From: Oscillospiraceae bacterium
Lineage (GTDB): Bacteria; Bacillota; Clostridia; Oscillospirales; Oscillospiraceae
Direction: 5' to 3'
Assembly (NCBI GenBank): GCA_016302405.1
Contig: JAEDNR010000089.1
Span: forward strand, 1 to 7,206
DNA length: 7,206 nt
Below, piece by piece: positions 1 through 5,477 of the stretch. The number at the start of each line of letters is the position of its first letter. Positions within the stretch are counted from its first letter, which is position 1. The position numbers were made by a program, and so were the translations under genes. The notes under the pieces are model-generated. The model did no database searches. It was not told where the DNA came from and worked only from the letters and a program-made list of their open reading frames with translations.

Positions 1-2
1 AC

Positions 3-476
3 GGCCAGCTGGACTGGAAGATCCGTTCCGATCCCCGGGTGGTGGTGATGGAGCGCACCAATATCCGCTATGTGACTGCGGGGCAGCTGGGAGAAAAGCT
101 CGACCTGTCCGTTGTAGACGTGAGCTTCATTTCCCTGAAAATCGTCCTGCCTGTGATCAAGACCCTTTTGAAAGAGTCCGGTCAGGTGGTCTGCCTGATC
201 AAGCCCCAGTTTGAGGCCGGGAAAGAAAAGGTGGGTAAAAAAGGCGTTGTCCGGGAAAAGAGCACCCACCGGGAGGTGCTGGAAGGGTTCCTTTCCCTGG
301 CGGACAGCCTGTCCTTCCGGGTCCTGGGCCTGACCTGGTCCCCGGTCAAGGGACCGGAGGGCAATATTGAATTTCTGGCCCACCTGGCCCTGGGTGAGGG
401 AGAAAGCCTCCGCCCGGATCCGGAGAAAATCGTTGAGGGTGCCCACAGGGCGCTGGACAAGGGGGCCGAGGAATGA
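3..476 (+). CDS. tlyA: TlyA-family rRNA methyltransferase / hemolysin A-like protein, 5' truncated by window edge
   Basis: The reading frame is open to the left edge, so this is the C-terminal 157 residues of a protein that is usually about 270 residues long; the N-terminal S4 RNA-binding domain lies outside the window. What remains is the FtsJ/RrmJ-like SAM-dependent methyltransferase domain. Numbered from the first full codon, visible family signatures are GQLDWKIR at 1-8, a VERTN-like segment (MERTN, 16-20), VDVSFIS at 38-44, LIKPQFEAG at 65-73, GVVR at 81-84 and SPVKGPEGNIEFL at 113-125. D39, K67 and E123 fit three members of the K-D-K-E catalytic tetrad of 2'-O-methyltransferases. Family members methylate 16S/23S rRNA ribose; some are annotated as hemolysins. 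The internal GTG at position 39 is not the true start because conserved sequence continues upstream of it. The stop overlaps the next start (ATGA), implying one operon with nadK. Confidence 0.93.
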   Translation, partial: GQLDWKIRSDPRVVVMERTNIRYVTAGQLGEKLDLSVVDVSFISLKIVLPVIKTLLKESGQVVCLIKPQFEAGKEKVGKKGVVREKSTHREVLEGFLSLADSLSFRVLGLTWSPVKGPEGNIEFLAHLALGEGESLRPDPEKIVEGAHRALDKGAEE

Positions 477-1333
477 AAAACGTGATCGTGACCCCGAATC
501 CATATCGGGACCAGAATTTTGGAACTGCCCGGGAGGCCATAGAGATCCTGAAAAAGGCGGGAATGCAGGTCAAGCTGTGCCTGCCCTTTGAGGTGGACAG
601 AACCTACGATCTTCCCAAGGACCTGCATTTTACCCGGCTGGACCGGGAGATGCAGACGGCGGACCTGGTGGTCTGCTTCGGCGGCGACGGCACCATCCTG
701 CATATGGCAAAGAGCGCGACCCGCCGGGGGATCCCGCTGCTGGGGGTCAATATCGGCACCATGGGCTTTATGGCGGAGCTGGAGAGCACGGAGCTGGATA
801 AGCTGGCGCTGCTGGGCACGGACAGCTTCACCATTGAGAGCCGCCGGATGCTGGATGTGACGGTGCAGCGGGACCGTGACATTATTTTCCATGATATTTC
901 TCTTAACGATGTGGTGATTACCAAGGGCGCTGTGGCACGGATTGTTTATCTCACGGTAAAGTGCGACGGCGTTCAGGCGCTGGAATGCGGCGGCGACGGC
1001 CTGATCGTGGCCACGCCCAGCGGCTCCACGGCCTACAGCTTTTCCGCCGGCGGTCCCATTGTGGAGCCGGAAGCGGAAAATATCCTTATCACCCCGATCT
1101 GCGCCCATGAGATGGGCGCCCGGTGCATCGTGGCTTCCGACCGCCGGGTGGTGACGGTGGAGCTTGCCCGGAACGCCCGGCGCAATGCCTATCTGTCCGT
1201 GGACGGGGGAAAGGCTCTGCGCCTGAATATGGGGGATGTGACGACCGTCCGCCGGTCCAAGCTGGAAACAAAGCTGGTGCGGCTCAAGCAGCGCAGCTTT
1301 TACGATGTGGTCAACGCGAAGTTCAAAAAATAA
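473..1333 (+). CDS. nadK: NAD kinase (ATP/polyphosphate-NAD kinase)
   Basis: A cytoplasmic enzyme that phosphorylates NAD+ at the 2' position of the adenosine ribose to make NADP+. The 286-residue length is normal for bacterial NAD kinases. The diagnostic GGDGT motif is at 70-74, followed by GVNIGTMGFM at 91-100. The NE/D motif appears as LNDVVI (144-149). The glycine-rich C-terminal signature GGDGLIVATPSGSTAYS spans 173-189 and continues into SAGGPIVEP (191-199). SVDG at 242-245 matches the conserved C-terminal region. The ATG overlaps the tlyA stop by four bases (ATGA), a typical sign of translational coupling, and the pair tlyA-nadK followed by argR-recN is a standard Clostridia arrangement. 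No residue expected for activity appears to be missing. The gene ends in a lysine-rich tail (KFKK) directly before an AT-rich repeat region. Confidence 0.97.
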   Translation: MKNVIVTPNPYRDQNFGTAREAIEILKKAGMQVKLCLPFEVDRTYDLPKDLHFTRLDREMQTADLVVCFGGDGTILHMAKSATRRGIPLLGVNIGTMGFMAELESTELDKLALLGTDSFTIESRRMLDVTVQRDRDIIFHDISLNDVVITKGAVARIVYLTVKCDGVQALECGGDGLIVATPSGSTAYSFSAGGPIVEPEAENILITPICAHEMGARCIVASDRRVVTVELARNARRNAYLSVDGGKALRLNMGDVTTVRRSKLETKLVRLKQRSFYDVVNAKFKK

Positions 1334-1368
1334 AGGGTACCTCCAAAACTGCCCTTTTGGGTTTCGGA

Positions 1369-1492
1369 CGGATCTTTTGCTCTAACAATGCGTTTTGAAA
1401 AGTTCGCAATACACAAGTATTCCGGACTTTCCAAAACTTTTGTTAGGGCAACACCGCACAATTGCGTCAGCGGATCTCAGCGGATCTTTTGC
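1369..1492 (+). repeat. Direct repeat pair CGGATCTTTTGC (1369-1380 and 1481-1492)
   Basis: The 12-base word CGGATCTTTTGC occurs exactly at 1369-1380 and 1481-1492, with a partial third copy CGGATCT at 1471-1477. Each full copy is followed after roughly 10-15 bases by a palindrome whose tip reads AATAC-loop-GTATT. The two halves of this gap therefore look like diverged tandem copies of one repeat family about 110 bases long. The word is seen directly; the family relationship is an inference. Confidence 0.6.
1377..1451. repeat. Imperfect palindrome, possible terminator or remnant of a MITE-like repeat
   Basis: An inner hairpin pairs 1392-1412 with 1417-1437 (21-base arms, three mismatches) around the loop ACAA. 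An outer pair, TTGCTCTAACAA (1377-1388) and TTGTTAGGGCAA (1440-1451), is complementary at 11 of 12 positions. The outer right arm overlaps the left end of the 162-base element that follows. The run CTTTTGTT after the inner stem could let it act as an intrinsic terminator for the tlyA-nadK operon, but the T-tract is poor. The inverted outer arms could also be two element ends facing each other. Confidence 0.6.
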
Positions 1493-1607
1493 ACCATTTC
1501 TGCAGTTTCAAAAACGGGAAATACATACAGTATTCCCCCGTTTTTGAAACTTTGAACTGGCACAAAATCTCTCACTGAGCTTTCTTGCTGAATTATGCGG
1601 TGTAGCC
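1446..1607. mobile_element. MITE-like palindromic element with terminal inverted repeats and TTA flanks
   Basis: The left end GGGCAACACCGCACAATT (1446-1463) and the reverse complement of the right end, GGCTACACCGCATAATT (1591-1607), match with few differences, giving terminal inverted repeats of about 17-18 bases. Both ends abut the triplet TTA (1443-1445 and 1608-1610), which fits a 3-base target-site duplication. The whole element is one long imperfect hairpin: a near-perfect central stem pairs AGTTTCAAAAACGGG (1504-1518) with 1530-1551 around a 5-base loop at 1525-1529, and the outer arms are partly complementary. It has no open reading frame of its own, so any movement would need a transposase elsewhere. 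The transposase family is not recognised. It lies between nadK and argR, where it may also affect transcription termination. Confidence 0.65.
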
Positions 1608-1610
1608 TTA

Positions 1611-1714
1611 GAACATAATCTCTCGCCCGAAACCGCAAAAAACAGTTTTTAGAGGTTGCCAATGCAAACCAAAAGCAATCATCCGTTATATTTTAGAAAA
1701 AGAGGGGACGGAAA
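1611..1714 (+). promoter_or_regulatory. argR upstream region, probable promoter and ribosome binding site
   Basis: About 100 AT-rich bases separate the palindromic element from argR. A possible -10 box, TATATT, lies at 1687-1692, but no convincing -35 box is spaced correctly: TTGCCA at 1656-1661 is 25 bases away. The ribosome binding site AGAGGGG at 1701-1707 is strong and sits 7 bases before the TTG codon at 1715, which decides that start. ArgR often represses its own gene, yet I could not find a clear ARG-box palindrome here. Confidence 0.35.
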
Positions 1715-2167
1715 TTGAAAGCAAAAAGACAGGCGAAGATCATGGAGATCATCTCCACTGCCAATGTGGAGACCCAGGAGCAGCTTCTGCAGGAGCTGCA
1801 GGAGGCGGGTTTCTCCTGCACCCAGGCAACCATCTCCCGGGACATCAAGGAACTGAAGATCGTAAAAGAAATGACGAACTTCGGAACCTACCGCTATTCC
1901 ATCACGGAAAAGGAACCGGGCAATCCTTTTTCTGACCGGCTCAACACCATCTTCCGGGAGTGCGTCACAAGCTTTGACTATGCCCAGAACATTGTGGTGA
2001 TCCATACCCTGCCCGGTCTTGCCAATGCCGCCGCTTCGGCCCTGGACGCCATGAAAGCGGAATACATTCTGGGCACATTGGCGGGAGATGATACCGTGGT
2101 GGCCATTCTGCGGGATTCCAATTCCGCCGCGGTTTTCTGCGGGGAAATTAAAGCGCTCATCAGCTGA
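1715..2167 (+). CDS. argR: Arginine repressor ArgR/AhrC
   Basis: A hexameric DNA-binding regulator that senses L-arginine, represses arginine biosynthesis and in Firmicutes can activate catabolism. The 150-residue length is exactly that of the family. The start is TTG, supported by the AGAGGGG site 7 bases upstream and by the family-typical N-terminus KAKRQAKIMEII. The N-terminal winged helix-turn-helix covers about 1-68, with the recognition segment TQATISRDIKEL at 36-47 (SRD at 41-43). The C-terminal oligomerisation and arginine-binding domain covers about 80-150, with GLANAAASALDAM at 101-113 and the ligand motif GTLAGDDTVVAI at 120-131 (D125 and D126 correspond to the conserved acidic pair that contacts arginine). 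It sits 17 bases upstream of recN, the classic Firmicute argR-recN pair, so the two are probably cotranscribed. Confidence 0.96.
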   Translation: MKAKRQAKIMEIISTANVETQEQLLQELQEAGFSCTQATISRDIKELKIVKEMTNFGTYRYSITEKEPGNPFSDRLNTIFRECVTSFDYAQNIVVIHTLPGLANAAASALDAMKAEYILGTLAGDDTVVAILRDSNSAAVFCGEIKALIS

Positions 2168-2184
2168 CGAAAGGGGGAAGCACC

Positions 2185-3861
2185 GTGCTGAGTCTTCTGC
2201 ACATTGAAAATATTGCCGTCATTGAGCAGGCGGATATTTCTTTTGACCGGGGGTTCAACGTCCTCACCGGTGAGACCGGCGCGGGCAAATCCATCGTTAT
2301 TGATGCCATATCCGCCATTGTGGGAGAGCGGGCCTACCGGGATATGATCAGGACCGGCACCCAGAAGGCCTCTGTCCGGGGCGTTTTCACCCAGGTGCCG
2401 GAGCTGAGCTGGTTTGAGGAAAACGGGGTGACGTATGATCCGGAGACGGTGATCCAGCGGGAAATTTTCCTGGACGGGAAGAATATCTGCCGGGTCAACG
2501 GCTGCCTTGTGACGGTTTCCATTCTGCATAAGCTGGGAATCCAGCTGATCAATATTCACGGACAGCACGATTCCGCGGCGCTTTTTGACGAAGAAAACCA
2601 TCTTTCCTTTCTGGATGCCTTTGCCGGAAATGAGGCTTTGCGGGAAAGCTACCGGGAAAGCTACGATACTGTGGCTGAGCTGCGCCGCCAGATCGACCGG
2701 ATGACCATGGATGAGGGGGAGAAGCTCCGCCGGATGGAGACCCTCAAATACCAGATCGCCGAAATCGAAAAGGCGGCCCCGGAGGCCGGGGAGGATACGG
2801 CGCTGGAGGACCGGCGCAAGCTGCTGCAGAACGCGGAAAAGCTTTCCCAGGGCATGGACGAGGCGGTGCAGTGCCTCTACGGGGACGATGACAGTGACGG
2901 CGCGGCAGGCCTTCTTTCCCAGGCGGAGTATGCTCTGGCCCGGCTTTCCCGGTTCAGTGACAGCTTTGCCGCCCTGCATGAAAAGGTGGCGGACCTGAAA
3001 TACCAGGTGGAGGACGCTGCCGAGGAAGCCCGGGATGCCCGGGATAATCTGAGCTACTCCGCCGACGAATTGGAGCGGATCGAGTCAAGGCTGGATGTCC
3101 TGCACCGGCTGCGCCGGAAGTACGGCGCCACCTGCGAGGATATCCTTGCTTATCTGGACCGTGCCAGGGCGGAGCTGGATGAGATTGAATTTGCCGACGA
3201 CCATCTGGAAAAGCTGAAAAAGAAGCTGGAAAAAGCGGAGGCTGCCGCCTGGGAAAAGGCGGAGAAGCTGCGCGCAAACCGGCAGGAAAACGCCGAGGCC
3301 ATGTCCGGGCGGATCCTTGCGGAGCTTAGCCAGCTGGATATGCCAAGGGTGCAGTTTTCCTGCCGTTTCCGGGAACTGGAGCTTACCCCCAGCGGCGCGG
3401 ACGCTGTGGCGTTCTATATGTCCGCCAACGCCGGTGAGGCGCTGAAACCCTTGAGCAAGGTTGCCTCCGGCGGTGAGCTGGCCCGGATCATGCTTGCTAT
3501 GAAAAATGTTCTGGCGGAGAATGACCGGATCGGCTGTCTCATTTTTGATGAGGTGGATACCGGCGTTTCCGGCCGTGCCGCCCAGAAGGTGGCGGAGAAG
3601 CTCAAGTCCCTGGCCCGGTTCAAGCAGGTTCTGTGCGTGACCCACCTTCCCCAGCTTGCGGCGCTGGCAGATACCCATCTGCTGATCTCCAAGGCCGAAC
3701 GGGGGGGCAGGACCTATACCAGCGTCACCCCCCTGGACCGGGAGGGCCGGAAGAAGGAGCTTGCCCGGATCATCGGCGGCACCCATATTACGGAAACCAC
3801 CCTGAAAAGCGCGGAGGAGATGCTCCTTTCGCCGGCTGAGGGACAGAAAGAAAATGGATAA
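2185..3861 (+). CDS. recN: DNA repair protein RecN (SMC-like ATPase)
   Basis: A cytoplasmic SMC-related ATPase that acts early in recombinational repair of double-strand breaks and holds DNA ends or sister chromatids together. The 558-residue length is normal. The GTG start follows AAGGGGGAAG at a 7-base spacing from the G run and gives the family N-terminus LSLLHIENIAVIEQ. The Walker A motif GETGAGKS is at 29-36, the conserved INIHGQHDS segment at 122-130, the ABC signature ASGGELAR at 427-434, Walker B CLIFDEVD at 451-458, and the H-loop THLPQLAAL at 486-494. Between about 150 and 380 lie charged coiled-coil arms rich in E, K, A and L, with a weak break near 310-325. All ATPase motifs are intact. 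Its last 8 bases overlap the following membrane protein gene. In many Firmicutes recN is followed by sporulation genes such as spoIVB and spo0A; none is present here. Confidence 0.97.
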   Translation: MLSLLHIENIAVIEQADISFDRGFNVLTGETGAGKSIVIDAISAIVGERAYRDMIRTGTQKASVRGVFTQVPELSWFEENGVTYDPETVIQREIFLDGKNICRVNGCLVTVSILHKLGIQLINIHGQHDSAALFDEENHLSFLDAFAGNEALRESYRESYDTVAELRRQIDRMTMDEGEKLRRMETLKYQIAEIEKAAPEAGEDTALEDRRKLLQNAEKLSQGMDEAVQCLYGDDDSDGAAGLLSQAEYALARLSRFSDSFAALHEKVADLKYQVEDAAEEARDARDNLSYSADELERIESRLDVLHRLRRKYGATCEDILAYLDRARAELDEIEFADDHLEKLKKKLEKAEAAAWEKAEKLRANRQENAEAMSGRILAELSQLDMPRVQFSCRFRELELTPSGADAVAFYMSANAGEALKPLSKVASGGELARIMLAMKNVLAENDRIGCLIFDEVDTGVSGRAAQKVAEKLKSLARFKQVLCVTHLPQLAALADTHLLISKAERGGRTYTSVTPLDREGRKKELARIIGGTHITETTLKSAEEMLLSPAEGQKENG

Positions 3862-4237
3862 AAGCGACATTGCCGGTCTTGTTATTCTCATTGTCTGCTG
3901 CTGGGGGAGCGGGGCGGTGTTTTACGGAATCGGCAGGTGGGCTGCCGGACGGGAAACACCCATGCACTTCTGGGCAGGAAGCAAGGTTGACCCCAAAACC
4001 GTTTCCGATATTCCGGCCTATAATCGGGAGAATGGCCGGATGTGGAAGCAGTACAGCCTTTCTTTCTGGCTGGCGGGTGTATTGGGTATTGTGGGAATGT
4101 GGCATCCCTGGTGCGATATTGTGGCCCTGATTGTGCTGTGCCTTGCCTGCACCGTGGGCTTCTGGTGGCTGGTAAAAAGCTACCGGAGGATCCGAAACCG
4201 ATATTTGGTTATTGACAAAACAGACGCTTTTTGTTAG
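3854..4237 (+). CDS. Small membrane protein of unknown function, three predicted helices
   Basis: A 127-residue protein that I cannot assign to a characterised function. Hydrophobic stretches at about 6-28, 68-83 and 87-107 suggest three membrane-spanning helices. Between the first two is a polar loop with a recognisable pattern, PMHFWAGSKVDPKTVSDI at 36-53 followed by AYNRENGRMW at 55-64. This resembles a group of small uncharacterised clostridial membrane proteins with a P-M-x-F-W-(S/A)-G and YN-x-x-N-x-x-MW signature. The C-terminus is basic (KSYRRIRNRY, 108-117). It starts inside the end of recN (8-base overlap, GAGGGA ribosome binding site at 3838-3843), so it is probably cotranslated with recN. 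Its final codons double as the promoter of the downstream T-box unit, so the last ten or so residues may be under DNA-level constraint as well as protein-level constraint. Confidence 0.8.
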   Translation: MDKSDIAGLVILIVCCWGSGAVFYGIGRWAAGRETPMHFWAGSKVDPKTVSDIPAYNRENGRMWKQYSLSFWLAGVLGIVGMWHPWCDIVALIVLCLACTVGFWWLVKSYRRIRNRYLVIDKTDAFC

Positions 4238-4240
4238 GAT
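4212..4240 (+). promoter_or_regulatory. Sigma-A-type promoter of the tyrosine T-box operon
   Basis: A perfect -35 box TTGACA (4212-4217), a 17-base spacer and the -10 box TAGGAT (4235-4240; four of six matches to TATAAT). Transcription should begin near 4247. The promoter lies inside the 3' end of the preceding membrane protein gene, and that gene's TAG stop (4235-4237) forms the first half of the -10 box. Position just ahead of a complete T-box leader strongly supports it. Confidence 0.82.
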
Positions 4241-4246
4241 AGGAAA

Positions 4247-4505
4247 GTCAACACAGTGAAGGGATGAAGTAAGCGCCCCCTTTCCTACAGAGAGTTCCCG
4301 GTTGGTGCGAGGGAACAGGAAAGAACGCCCAAATACCTCCCGGAGTGGCTTGCCTGAACGTGCAGTAGGGCAGGACGGGTTCGCCCGATACAGCGGTAGG
4401 CGTTATCTGACGCCGTGAGGGCGCTGTCCGTGAGGAAGCGCCGATTATGAGGTGGTACCGCGCTTACGCGCCCTCTGTCCCAAGTGGGATAGAAGGCGCT
4501 TTTTT
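4247..4505 (+). ncRNA. T-box leader riboswitch, tyrosine-specific (UAC specifier)
   Basis: A tRNA-sensing leader that should permit read-through when uncharged tRNA-Tyr binds. Stem I is visible: GGGA (4261-4264) pairs with TCCC (4338-4341), GCG (4273-4275) with CGC (4326-4328), TTTCCT (4281-4286) with AGGAAA (4317-4322), and TTCCC (4295-4299) with GGGAA (4311-4315). The ACAGAGAG bulge (4287-4294) and the GGTTGGTGCGA distal loop (4300-4310) are the typical interdigitated T-loop elements. The specifier TAC (Tyr) is at 4334-4336 on the 3' side of the specifier loop. Middle hairpins include CGGG-TTCG-CCCG and GGCGT-TATCTG-ACGCC. The T-box sequence AGGTGGTACCGCG is at 4450-4462, with the bulge TGGTA (4453-4457), whose variable base T would pair with discriminator A73 of tRNA-Tyr. 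The tyrosine assignment rests on the specifier plus tyrS downstream. Confidence 0.92.
4468..4505 (+). terminator. Intrinsic terminator of the T-box leader
   Basis: The arms 4468-4482 and 4485-4499 form a 15-base stem with a single mismatch (C-A) and one G-T wobble, capped by a tight loop at AG (4483-4484) and followed by six T residues (4500-4505). The left arm shares bases with the competing antiterminator: GCG (4460-4462) can pair with CGC (4467-4469), and GAGG (4449-4452) with CCTC (4472-4475), around the TGGTACC bulge. This is the expected mutually exclusive switch. Confidence 0.92.
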
Positions 4506-4532
4506 GCTGCTGTTTGGGAGGTGGAAATCAAA

Positions 4533-5462
4533 ATGAACGCACCTATGGATATATTGGAGGAATTCCCTGTCCGAAAAGGGAAAAAACAAAAGAAAGCCTT
4601 CCGTGACGCGGTGTCAGACTGGCTTTCCCGGAACGGCTACCAGTGCCGGGAGGAAGCCGGCTCCCTGGGAGCCCGGAACCTTGTGATCGGCGACCCGGAA
4701 AGGGCAAAATTCCTGATCACTGCCCACTATGATACCTGCGCGGGAATGCTGGTCCCGAATCTCATTACACCCTGCAATGTTGCTCTTTTTGTATTGTATC
4801 AGCTTGTTGCCACAGCGGTGATCCTGCTTCCGGCTGTCCTGCTGGGGATTGCCGTGGGCTGGCTGACGGACAGCTTTTTTGTTGGGCAGCTTGTTTTCCT
4901 GATCCTTAGTTGGGTCAATATCGCCCTGCTGCTGTGCGGACCTGCCAATCCCAGGAATGCCAACGACAATACCTCCGGTGTGGTTACGCTTCTGGAGATC
5001 GCCAGAACCTTACCGGAAAACCAGCGGGATAAAGTATGCTTTGCCCTGTTTGACCTGGAGGAGTTGGGCGTAATCGGCTCGGCTTCCTATCGGAAAGCCC
5101 ATAAGGCGCAGGTACAGAAGCAGATCGTGCTGAATTTGGACTGTGTGGGCGACGGAAATGAGCTGCTGCTCTTTCCTACGGGGAAGCTGAAAAAGGACCC
5201 CCAAAAGATGGCACTGCTTCGCACCTGCTGCGGCTTCTTCGGAGAAAAGCGGGTATCCTTATTTGAAAAGGGCCTTGCCGTGTATCCCTCGGACCAGAGC
5301 AATTTTCCCTACGGTGTGGGCATCTGCGCTCTGCGGAAAGGAAAGCTGGCGCTGTATCTTTCCCGTATCCACACGGCGCGGGATACCGTATTGGATCAAA
5401 CAAATGTGAATATTCTGCGGGCCGCCCTGACCAGTCTGGTCAGCCGGTCCCAGGGGGAATAA
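4533..5462 (+). CDS. M28-family zinc aminopeptidase-like protein with an internal membrane hairpin
   Basis: The predicted protein has 309 residues. The ATG at 4533 is chosen because GGGAGGTGG (4516-4524) lies 8 bases upstream; earlier in-frame starts fall inside the T-box terminator. The M28 dinuclear zinc-ligand set is complete: H65 and D67 in TAHYDT, D145 in NANDNTSG, E176-E177 in LFDLEELG, D203 in NLDCVGDG, and H280 in RIHTARDT. GSASY at 182-186 also fits the family. Two hydrophobic stretches (about 82-110 and 115-136) sit between H65 and D145, inside the catalytic domain, so the enzyme is probably anchored in the membrane by a helical hairpin. No signal peptide is visible and the N-terminus is basic (RKGKKQKK, 14-21), which suggests the catalytic part is cytoplasmic. 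The substrate is unknown; peptide or dipeptide hydrolysis is inferred from family. It is the first gene after the tyrosine T-box and ends 15 bases before tyrS. Confidence 0.88.
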   Translation: MNAPMDILEEFPVRKGKKQKKAFRDAVSDWLSRNGYQCREEAGSLGARNLVIGDPERAKFLITAHYDTCAGMLVPNLITPCNVALFVLYQLVATAVILLPAVLLGIAVGWLTDSFFVGQLVFLILSWVNIALLLCGPANPRNANDNTSGVVTLLEIARTLPENQRDKVCFALFDLEELGVIGSASYRKAHKAQVQKQIVLNLDCVGDGNELLLFPTGKLKKDPQKMALLRTCCGFFGEKRVSLFEKGLAVYPSDQSNFPYGVGICALRKGKLALYLSRIHTARDTVLDQTNVNILRAALTSLVSRSQGE

Positions 5463-5477
5463 GAAAGGAAATGTATT

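Noticed and set aside
182..1108. Long minus-strand reading frame opposite tlyA/nadK
   Set aside because: It is a shadow of two clearly conserved + strand genes, with no ribosome binding site and no recognisable protein motif.
1332..1360. Possible terminator directly after nadK (AAAGGG with CCCTTT, or CCAAAA with TTTTGG)
   Set aside because: The stems are only six base pairs, mutually exclusive, and followed by at most four T residues; too weak to call.
1587..1600. ARG-box-like half site (TGAATTATG) upstream of argR
   Set aside because: Only one half-site is present and it belongs to the terminal inverted repeat of the palindromic element.
1369..1610. CRISPR array
   Set aside because: Only two full copies of a 12-base word separated by palindromes; no regular repeat-spacer pattern and no cas genes.
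1477..1662. 61-codon minus-strand reading frame in the nadK-argR gap
   Set aside because: It lies almost entirely within the palindromic repeat, lacks a ribosome binding site and has no protein-like composition.
4452..4532. Extended N-terminus of the M28 peptidase starting in the T-box
   Set aside because: The extension would be encoded by the antiterminator and terminator stem and has no ribosome binding site; the ATG at 4533 has a strong one.
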